From: a virus
DNA: 41,123 nt
Strand: one strand, 5' to 3'
IMG/VR virus record: IMGVR_UViG_3300050821_003273
Coordinates: 1 to 41,123 of that record
Shown here: positions 5,382-10,865 of the stretch, in pieces
How positions within the stretch are numbered: position 1 is the stretch's first letter
Layout of the letters: the number at the start of each line of letters is the position of its first letter
Made by a program: the position numbers and the translations under genes
Notes under the pieces: generated by a model
Seen by the model: the letters and a program-made list of their open reading frames with translations, nothing else
Told to the model about the DNA's origin: nothing
Databases searched by the model: none

Positions 5382-7183
5382 AAATTGACGTCGGCCAGAT
5401 GTACACGCGCGCCGGCGACGAGCTCGTCGCCGGCAAGCCGCTCTTCCTCGATGTCCAGACGCTCATCCGGACGCGAATGCTCGTCCAGGCGGCCAGCGGA
5501 CAAGGCAAATCTCACTGGCTCCGCCGTCTCGTCGAAAAACTCGCCGAGCTCAAGCTCCAGGTTTTTGTCGTCGACCACGAAGGCGAATTCGCGACGCTGC
5601 GAAAGAAGTTTGATTTTTTCCTAGCCGGCGAAGGCGGAGATCTCCCGATCGATATCCGCACGGCCGGCGTGACAGCTCATCGTTTCCTCGAGATGCGTGC
5701 GAATTGTGTCTTCGATCTGTCCGAGCCTTTTCGCGCCAGGCCGCGAGATCGGCATACCTGGGTCAAGAATTTCCTCGAGGCCTTGATGGAGTCGCCTAAG
5801 CGGCTTTGGACTCAAGTCGTCATCGTCGTCGACGAAGCTCACAAGTACATGCCGGAGAAAGGCGAATCCGAGGCGCTCGACGCGATGATCTCGCTCGCGA
5901 CCGACGGCCGCAAACGCGAGTTTTGCGCGATCTACGCGACGCAGCGTCTCGCCAAGGTCGCCAAGGACGGCGCCGCGGAGCTCCTCAATAAATTCATCGG
6001 CGGGACGTCTCTCGGCCTGGATCGCAAACGCGCGGCCGAGGAAATGGGGATCGACTCACCGGATCTCAAGGAATTCAATCGCCAGATCAAGACGATCGAC
6101 CGCGGCTTCTTCTGGACGCTCGGGCCGGCCGTCTCGAAGGATCCCGTCCTGGTTAAAGTCGGCGATACGATCACCGCGGCGCCGGCGCGCGGATCTCGAG
6201 CGGCGGGTCCTCCGCCTCCGCCGGCGAAAGTCAAAGCGATGCTCGAGGAGCTCGGCGACCTGGCGAAAGTCGCCGAGGCGAAGCTCGCGACGGAGAAGGA
6301 TCTGCGCGCCAAAATTGCAGAGCTCGAGAAGACAATCCGCACCAATCGAATGCAGAAAGTGCAGCCGTCCAATGCAGTTTCGGCGCCGGCGAAGGCCGCG
6401 GCCAGGAAGATCACCGATAAAGAGCTCTCCGAGGTCCTCGAGCCGCTCTTCGCGCAGCATACCGAGCGCGTCGCAGCCTGGGTCACGTCGTTTAAGGAAA
6501 ACATCGAGAAATCGATGCAACGCGCATTCGAGAATGGGCCGAAGCCGGTCGTCCTCGAATGGCGCTCGCTTCTCTTTAACGCGGCAAAGGCGCTTAATAG
6601 ATCCGCGGGATCAATGGGGGAAACGCCTTCAACGGGGAGGGCAGCTCTACTGGCAGAGCGACAACCGGCGATCCCGCGCAGCTCGCCGAGAGTCGATCTC
6701 GACGAAGCGACAATCGATCGCAAGATCGGCGCCGGAGCGCGGCGCGTTCTGCAAGCTCTCAAGCAATTTCATCCGAAGCAACTCTCTCGCGAGACGATCA
6801 TCGTCACGGCCGGCGTTACGGCTCGATCGCTCAAGGACTATCTTTCGATCCTTCGGCGCGGAGCGTATATCGCGGAGCGCGGCGAAATGGTCAGCGCGAC
6901 GGCCGAAGGCCTTGAGGCCGCCGGCGACGTGCGCGAGAATCCGTCGACGACGGAAGAGCGCGTCGCATTCTGGAAAGACAAGCTCGGCGCCGGCGCCGGC
7001 CGCGTCCTGGTTTTCCTGGTTAACGTCTATCCGGAGGAAGTCGATCGAGAAACGATCGTCACGCATGCAAACGTCACGCTTCGATCGCTCAAGGACTATT
7101 TATCGCTCTTGCGGCGCGCGAAGCTCATCATAGAGAACGGCGGCCAAACGAGAGCCGCGGAGAGTTTATTCCTTTTCGACTAA
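5378..7183 (+). CDS. HerA/FtsK-like DNA-translocase ATPase with two C-terminal winged-helix repeats
   Basis: A 601-aa P-loop ATPase of the HerA/FtsK (DUF87) superfamily. Seen: Walker A ASGQGKSH (residues 39-46); the HerA-type strand VVDHEGEFATLR (64-75); Walker B VVIVVDEAH (147-155); DGRKREF with a possible arginine finger (176-182); and AIYATQR (184-190). It lacks the N-terminal HAS barrel of archaeal HerA. A Pro-rich linker, a coiled coil (about 285-325), and a tandem repeat of about 65-85 residues (about 450-520 and 537-601) follow. Each repeat contains GAGAxRVL, then RETI, then RSLKDYLSxLRR, and looks like a winged helix. The expected activity is ATP-driven movement on double-stranded DNA as a hexamer, with DNA recognition by the repeats. 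It sits in the middle of the early operon. Close relatives work with NurA-type nucleases or in defence systems; a nuclease gene lies 530 bp downstream. Confidence 0.88.
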   Translation: MKIDVGQMYTRAGDELVAGKPLFLDVQTLIRTRMLVQAASGQGKSHWLRRLVEKLAELKLQVFVVDHEGEFATLRKKFDFFLAGEGGDLPIDIRTAGVTAHRFLEMRANCVFDLSEPFRARPRDRHTWVKNFLEALMESPKRLWTQVVIVVDEAHKYMPEKGESEALDAMISLATDGRKREFCAIYATQRLAKVAKDGAAELLNKFIGGTSLGLDRKRAAEEMGIDSPDLKEFNRQIKTIDRGFFWTLGPAVSKDPVLVKVGDTITAAPARGSRAAGPPPPPAKVKAMLEELGDLAKVAEAKLATEKDLRAKIAELEKTIRTNRMQKVQPSNAVSAPAKAAARKITDKELSEVLEPLFAQHTERVAAWVTSFKENIEKSMQRAFENGPKPVVLEWRSLLFNAAKALNRSAGSMGETPSTGRAALLAERQPAIPRSSPRVDLDEATIDRKIGAGARRVLQALKQFHPKQLSRETIIVTAGVTARSLKDYLSILRRGAYIAERGEMVSATAEGLEAAGDVRENPSTTEERVAFWKDKLGAGAGRVLVFLVNVYPEEVDRETIVTHANVTLRSLKDYLSLLRRAKLIIENGGQTRAAESLFLFD

Positions 7184-7305
7184 TCGTCGCCTGGTTTGTT
7201 CTGTGCGTCGCGTTTCTGGTTTGGTCTAGTGGAAATGTCGAGCCGATGTTCCACTGGATTAAAAAACAAGCGAGCGACTTTGTGTACTGGCTCAAGACGA
7301 GGTAG
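7168..7305 (+). CDS. Possible small membrane protein with non-standard start
   Basis: A 45-codon frame overlapping the end of the ATPase gene. It encodes a convincing membrane segment (LIVAWFVLCVAFLVW) followed by an amphipathic, aromatic tail ending YWLKTR. There is no ATG, GTG or TTG. An ATT at 7168 has GGAG 5 nt upstream, and ATT starts are rare. This may be a real small gene, or a remnant. Low confidence in the start, moderate in coding character. Confidence 0.35.
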   Translation: MPFRLIVAWFVLCVAFLVWSSGNVEPMFHWIKKQASDFVYWLKTR

Positions 7306-7316
7306 AGGATGTCCGC

Positions 7317-7481
7317 ATGCACGCTCTAGGATGGATTCTGTTCGTCGTGGTTTGGTGCATTCCGATTTTGCTCGTCATTTTGCGGAGTCGACAGATTCGC
7401 CGGCGAAAGACACTTTGGCGAGCGGACGATCGCGCCTTCAAAGAAGACATTCGCCGGCGCTCTCGGAATGGTCAGCTATGA
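7317..7481 (+). CDS. Small single-pass membrane protein
   Basis: A 54-aa protein: hydrophobic segment WILFVVVWCIPILLVIL (residues about 6-22), then a strongly basic cytoplasmic tail (RSRQIRRRKTLW). GAGG lies 8 nt upstream, and its stop overlaps the next start (ATGA, 7478-7481). Probably an inner-membrane microprotein; role unknown. Confidence 0.6.
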   Translation: MHALGWILFVVVWCIPILLVILRSRQIRRRKTLWRADDRAFKEDIRRRSRNGQL

Positions 7482-7705
7482 CACTTCATTTTGTCGGCGA
7501 GACAATGGTTTGCGTTCTCTGTTCGAAAACTGCGAAGAGCGATCCGCGGATAAGCTCCGACTGGCGCGCGATCCAAATCCAACGCCGGACGTTCTACGCT
7601 TGTACCGATCATTTTCCTCCGGACGGCTCGCCTTCCGGCGCGTTTGCGGACGCTTATACGAAATTTCTCAAGCGCGTAATCGAGATGCTGAACAAGAGCG
7701 TGTGA
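7478..7705 (+). CDS. Small zinc-ribbon protein
   Basis: A 75-aa protein with CVLCSKTAKSD at residues about 12-22 and a second ligand group ACTDHF (about 41-46), a typical two-half zinc knuckle around a Trp-containing strand (SSDWRAIQI). Coupled to the membrane protein upstream by ATGA. Unknown role; may modulate host or phage DNA enzymes. Confidence 0.62.
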   Translation: MTLHFVGETMVCVLCSKTAKSDPRISSDWRAIQIQRRTFYACTDHFPPDGSPSGAFADAYTKFLKRVIEMLNKSV

Positions 7706-7711
7706 TAGACT

Positions 7712-8182
7712 TTGCGAAAAGCAACGAAAAGCGAGAAGATCCGCCAACCGACAGAAACCGGCGACGAAGGGAGATCGTCGCCGGTTTCTCCTGCCAAAAA
7801 ACCGTTTGTCCCGTCCGAAGAGCAAATTCTCGTCCGGATCCAGATGCTCGAGCTTGGCCTCATCAAAAGGCCATGGATCGGACAATGCGTCTTCGAGTAT
7901 TGCTTCCATGAATCGCGCGACTGGCGATTCGATGTCGCAGTTCCAGAGATCCATCTAGGGATCGAAATCGAAGGCGGGATACATCCGTTTCGAAATCCGC
8001 GCACCGGCCAGATCATCGTCGGCCGTCATATTCGCGGCGCCGGCTACCAGGAAGATCTCGACAAGTACAATGCCGCGACGGCTCGAGGTTGGCGCGTTTT
8101 TCGTTTTTCCGTCGAAGATGTCCAATTCGCCAGATCGAAAACGGCGCTCGCCGAATGGCTCGAATTTGCGATCTCCAAGTAA
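7712..8182 (+). CDS. PD-(D/E)XK endonuclease-like protein
   Basis: About 156 aa from TTG 7712; the true start is uncertain. The catalytic core reads WRFDVAVPEIHLGIEIEGG (residues 71-89): Asp74, then Glu85-x-Glu87, the PD-(D/E)XK pattern of Vsr/DUF559-like nucleases. RHIRGAGYQEDLDKYN (105-120) and RGWRVFRFS (125-133) follow, also typical of this phage family. Such proteins cut branched or mismatched DNA, and many phages carry one in place of RusA. A perfect 14-bp inverted repeat lies within the first 26 codons, so the first 25-40 residues may not be translated. ATG 7843 would still keep the core. Position just behind the HerA-like ATPase suggests a motor-nuclease pair. Confidence 0.78.
   Translation: MRKATKSEKIRQPTETGDEGRSSPVSPAKKPFVPSEEQILVRIQMLELGLIKRPWIGQCVFEYCFHESRDWRFDVAVPEIHLGIEIEGGIHPFRNPRTGQIIVGRHIRGAGYQEDLDKYNAATARGWRVFRFSVEDVQFARSKTALAEWLEFAISK
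7753..7789. promoter_or_regulatory. Perfect 14-bp inverted repeat with 9-nt loop
   Basis: The arms AGAAACCGGCGACG (7753-7766) and its exact complement (7776-7789) would form a very stable RNA hairpin. No U-run follows, so it is not a classical terminator. It lies at the 5' end of the nuclease gene and could attenuate transcription or bury its start. Confidence 0.75.
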
Positions 8183-8253
8183 CAGGTACGCGCCGAGTCT
8201 ATTGCGCGATCCCGTTTTTCGCTGTACGTTCCGGATGCGAGTCTTCCCGAAAG

Positions 8254-8267
8254 TCTATTTAAATAGA
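8254..8267. promoter_or_regulatory. 14-bp AT-rich perfect palindrome upstream of a small membrane gene
   Basis: TCTATTTAAATAGA reads the same on both strands and ends 11 bp before ATG 8279. It is the only AT-rich stretch nearby, so it may be an operator. The surrounding 8183-8278 has no gene. Confidence 0.45.
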
Positions 8268-8278
8268 AAAGAGAACAA

Positions 8279-8446
8279 ATGAACAAATCAACACTCGGCT
8301 ACGTCGTCGAAGGCGCCGGCGCGATCGCCGTTTTGATCGGAATCGTCCTATCGTTGCATCATCTCCAAATCGCGCTTCCCGTCGGCCTCGGCGCCGCGGC
8401 GATCTATGTCGGCCGTTTGATCGGCGCCGGCACGGTCAAAGTATAA
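8279..8446 (+). CDS. Small two-pass membrane protein, holin-like
   Basis: A 55-aa protein with AAAAGAGAAC before the ATG. Two hydrophobic segments (VEGAGAIAVLIGIVLSLHHL and VGLGAAAIYVGRLIGAG) are separated by a short turn. Size and topology resemble small class II holins, but it is far from the main lysis genes. A different early-membrane role is equally possible. Confidence 0.55.
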   Translation: MNKSTLGYVVEGAGAIAVLIGIVLSLHHLQIALPVGLGAAAIYVGRLIGAGTVKV

Positions 8447-8450
8447 AGTT

Positions 8451-8675
8451 TTGTTCCTCCAGAAGATCGTCGCGAAGATCATCATCATCGCGCAGGGCAA
8501 AACAACGGTTTGGCTCTGTTCGTTTTTTATCACTGGAAACGTCCTAGCATTTCTCAACAAACTATCGCCGACATACGTCGCTTTCATGCTTTCGTTTATG
8601 TCCGTCGTCTTGGGTCATTCGATCAAAGAAGATTATTTCGGCACGACAGAGACGCCGCACGATCATCCCGGATAA
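8451..8675 (+). CDS. Small membrane protein with two hydrophobic segments
   Basis: About 74 aa from TTG 8451. Segments VWLCSFFITGNVLAFLNKL and YVAFMLSFMSVVLGHSIKED resemble the holin-like small membrane proteins found beside phage lysis or packaging genes. The C terminus is polar and His-rich (HDHPG). The TTG start has only a weak ribosome site and overlaps no neighbour. Together with the 55-aa protein just upstream it could form a holin/antiholin pair (inference). Confidence 0.6.
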   Translation: MFLQKIVAKIIIIAQGKTTVWLCSFFITGNVLAFLNKLSPTYVAFMLSFMSVVLGHSIKEDYFGTTETPHDHPG

Positions 8676-8683
8676 GGATCACC

Positions 8684-9085
8684 ATGCCAACGCGCGCGCG
8701 TCGTGTGTGTCAGAAGCCAGGATGCGGCCGTCTGTGTGACGGCCGATTCTGTGATACTTGCGCGGTCGAAGCCGATCGGCCGTCGAAGACGTTTGACGAT
8801 CGCCGCGGATCGGCCAGCGCGCGCGGTTATGGTCGACGCTGGCATCGGTTAGCGATCTACATCATCGCGCGCGATCCGATCTGCAAGATCGCCAAGCTAT
8901 GCACGGCCGACTATGCCGGCCAACTACCGGCGCCGAGTCAATGCGCCGATCACGTCAAGCCTCGTAATCAGGGAGGCACAGACGAGGAGAACAATCTGCA
9001 AGGCGCGTGCTTTAGGTGTCACAACTGGAAGACGCGAACGCAGGATAGCGCGCTCGCACGACGCGATCAAAGGAAAGGAAGGTAG
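8684..9085 (+). CDS. HNH endonuclease near the terminase genes
   Basis: A 133-aa HNH nuclease with AAGGA before the ATG. An N-terminal Cys-rich knuckle (CQKPGC...CDGRFCDTC, residues 9-26) is followed by YGRRWHRLAIYIIARDPIC and the HNH motif CADHVKPRNQGGTDEENNLQ, then CFRCHN (D89 H90, N104, H113). HNH proteins next to terminase are widespread in HK97-like phages and help TerL cut at cos sites or are required for DNA packaging. Here about 1.3 kb, with a fibre-like gene and a lysin gene, separates it from TerS. It differs from the HNH_3-type nuclease at 2899. Confidence 0.88.
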   Translation: MPTRARRVCQKPGCGRLCDGRFCDTCAVEADRPSKTFDDRRGSASARGYGRRWHRLAIYIIARDPICKIAKLCTADYAGQLPAPSQCADHVKPRNQGGTDEENNLQGACFRCHNWKTRTQDSALARRDQRKGR

Positions 9086-9088
9086 ATC

Positions 9089-9205
9089 ATGCCTCGCAAT
9101 CAAACGACACTTCATCTCGTATGCTTTGTCCTCGGCCTGGTCCTCCTGGGTATTGCGGCCTTTGGTTGGCCGGCGCCAGTCGAGCCATATATCGACTCAA
9201 GATAG
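9089..9205 (+). CDS. Tiny single-pass membrane protein
   Basis: A 38-aa protein with AGGAAGG upstream. Residues 9-25 (HLVCFVLGLVLLGIAAFGW) form a membrane segment, followed by a short acidic tail. It starts 3 nt after the HNH stop. Function unknown. Confidence 0.55.
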   Translation: MPRNQTTLHLVCFVLGLVLLGIAAFGWPAPVEPYIDSR

Positions 9206-9424
9206 CGTGTGCGGGCTTGTTCTTTTGGTGTCTAAGTACTTCGCTTTGAGCGACTTGCGTCGCGCCGGCGCGGAGGCAGGCAGGGGGGGGTCGAATCTCT
9301 AGGATGCCTCGGCCGAAGACCGTCGCGCCCGGCCGCGGCACACACCCGCGAAATGGAAATTTCGTGTTTTACAAAAGATTCTCGGGCCAGAACGTAATCG
9401 AGAAGTAATCACTTGGAGGAAATG
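9206..9424. other. Gene-free stretch before the late operon
   Basis: No convincing gene. It holds a run of eight G (about 9284-9291) and a small AT-rich hairpin CGAAAT-GGAA-ATTTCG (9349-9364) followed by TGTTTT, possibly a weak terminator of the early transcript. The strong ribosome site GGAGG (9415-9419) belongs to the next gene. It could contain the cos site, since it lies between the HNH and terminase genes, but I see no direct proof. Confidence 0.4.
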
Positions 9425-9907
9425 ATGGGAACGACGCCGAATCTCGGACTGTATCTCAGCACTCCGGCAAATACTCCGGACGCGCTCACTCGATGGCCGG
9501 CGCGCCTCGATGAAAACTTCCAGAAGATCGATATCGCGATCGGCGCCGCGGACGTGTCGCTCGTTCTTCCGAAGCCGTATGACATTATGGTCACGGCGCC
9601 AGGCCTCGGCACAAACACGCAAGTCCTCGCGCGTTTTAAACTCGCGCGCGCGGTTACGTTTCCGGCCGGCGCGGCGCTTTCCTTAGCCGTCGCATCGGCG
9701 GCCGCGACCGGCTCGACGACGTTTACGCTCAAGAAAAACGGGACGGCGTTCGCGACCGTGAATTATGCGGCGAGCGCGGCCGTCGGGACCTGGACGCAGG
9801 CAGCCGACGCGGTTTTCGCGGCCGGCGATCTCCTCGAGATCGACGGGCCGGCCGTCGCGGACGCGACGCTCGCGGACGTGGGGATCACTCTCGCGGGGAC
9901 AAGGTAA
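9425..9907 (+). CDS. Fibre-like protein sharing a C-terminal module with the tail fibre at 31.2 kb
   Basis: A 160-aa protein; ATG 9425 has GGAGG 5 nt upstream (ATG 9422 is too close to it). The N terminus, PNLGLYLSTPANTPDALTRW then LDENFQKID, is the type found at the start of phage fibre and virion-associated proteins. Residues about 52-160 (YDIMVTAPGLG, VTFPAG, AAATGSTTFTLKKNGTAFAT, LLEIDGPAVADATLADVGI) are clearly homologous to residues about 168-280 of the protein at 31247-32089. The two copies flank the structural region. It probably forms a beta-rich receptor-binding or trimerising domain. It precedes the lysin and terminase genes, an unusual place for a fibre gene. Confidence 0.75.
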   Translation: MGTTPNLGLYLSTPANTPDALTRWPARLDENFQKIDIAIGAADVSLVLPKPYDIMVTAPGLGTNTQVLARFKLARAVTFPAGAALSLAVASAAATGSTTFTLKKNGTAFATVNYAASAAVGTWTQAADAVFAAGDLLEIDGPAVADATLADVGITLAGTR

Positions 9908-9913
9908 GACAAA

Positions 9914-10348
9914 ATGCTTTCCGACGAGCTCGTCATCAACGTCGCGCGCGCATTCGCGACGGCCGAAGGATTCTTCGATCCGAATCATCCCAACGACGTA
10001 CCGAAGCGCGCGCACAATCCAGGCGACTTGACGGACGAAGGCGACATCGGCCTCGGCAGGATCCAAACGTCCGGACCTGACGGCGCCGGCATCACGATCT
10101 ATGCGACCGATGACGATGGATGGGCCGCGCTCTATCGGAAAGTGAGGCGCATGCTTTCCGGCCTCTCGCATCCGTACCATCTCGATATGACGATCGCGCA
10201 GGTCGCGATCAAATACTCCGGCGATCCGAATTGGGGGATCCAGGCCGCTCGAGAGCTCGGCGTCCCGACGTCGACGACTCTTCGAGATCTCGTTACGCTC
10301 GACGCCAAGCTCAACGCGCCGAGCGATGGAACGATCAATGGGGGGTAG
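9914..10348 (+). CDS. Putative peptidoglycan hydrolase (endolysin-like)
   Basis: A 144-aa protein. The arrangement AFATAEGFF, HNPGDLT, ITIYATDDDGWAALYRKVRR, and AIKYSGDPNW...ARELGV is that of phage muramidase/transglycosylase-type lysins, which typically contain NNPGNL, a region that aligns a sample with GW-AL, and a tail iterating the sugar-binding groove. The likely catalytic acid is Glu18 (residues AEGFF). No signal peptide, so it needs a holin. It overlaps the TerS gene by 11 nt and is separated from the other lysis-like genes at 33 kb. The assignment rests on pattern similarity only. Confidence 0.6.
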   Translation: MLSDELVINVARAFATAEGFFDPNHPNDVPKRAHNPGDLTDEGDIGLGRIQTSGPDGAGITIYATDDDGWAALYRKVRRMLSGLSHPYHLDMTIAQVAIKYSGDPNWGIQAARELGVPTSTTLRDLVTLDAKLNAPSDGTINGG

Positions 10349-10865
10349 GCGTCCTCTCCCGACGGCCGTCAAAAAACTCCGCGGTAATCCTGGGAAGAGA
10401 AAACTAGCGAAGGGTGAGCCGGCGCCTCCAGTCTCCGATCCGAAGAAGCCGAAATTTCTTGCGAAGGTCGCGGCGAAGGAATGGGACGCGATCCTCCCGA
10501 TCTTGCGCCAGATGAAAGTCCTAACCGAAGCCGACGGGAAGGCGCTCGCGGCCTACTGCCACAACTATGCGCGATGGATCCAGGCCGAGGACGAGCTCGA
10601 GCGCCTGGGGATCATGGTCGAAGAGCCGATCCTAGGGAAAGCCGACGAGAAGGGAAACCGGGAGATCGTCGGATACAAGTACAAACGGAATCCTTGCAAT
10701 GGGATTTCGAACGACGCGCAAAAACTTATGAAGTCCTTCCTCATCGAATTCGGTTTGACGCCGGCGTCGCGCGCTAAACTCCGAATCGAGAAGCCGTCCG
10801 AGCCGGATCCGTTCGAGTCCTATCTCGCCGGGAACGCCGTCGGCAATGCCGCAAAGCCGAATTAA
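10338..10865 (+). CDS. terS: Terminase small subunit, P27 family
   Basis: A 175-aa DNA-recognition subunit of the packaging motor. The N terminus GRRPLPTAVKKLRGNPGKRK is the hallmark of P27-type small terminases, followed by KEWDAILPILRQMKVLTEAD and an all-helical oligomerisation part (DAQKLMKSFLIEFGLTPASR). Start ATG 10338 is chosen because family members begin MGGRRP-like; ATG 10326 would add four residues. It overlaps the lysin gene upstream and TerL downstream by 20 nt, so the packaging genes are co-translated. Confidence 0.92.
   Translation: MGGRRPLPTAVKKLRGNPGKRKLAKGEPAPPVSDPKKPKFLAKVAAKEWDAILPILRQMKVLTEADGKALAAYCHNYARWIQAEDELERLGIMVEEPILGKADEKGNREIVGYKYKRNPCNGISNDAQKLMKSFLIEFGLTPASRAKLRIEKPSEPDPFESYLAGNAVGNAAKPN

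Noticed and set aside
5932-6762. Long minus-strand frame opposite the ATPase gene
   Set aside because: An antisense shadow of a GC-rich gene; Ser/Arg-rich composition and no ribosome site.
9283-9310. GGGTCGAATCTC resembles the T arm of a tRNA
   Set aside because: No acceptor stem, anticodon arm or matching T stem can be built around it; it is chance similarity after a G run.
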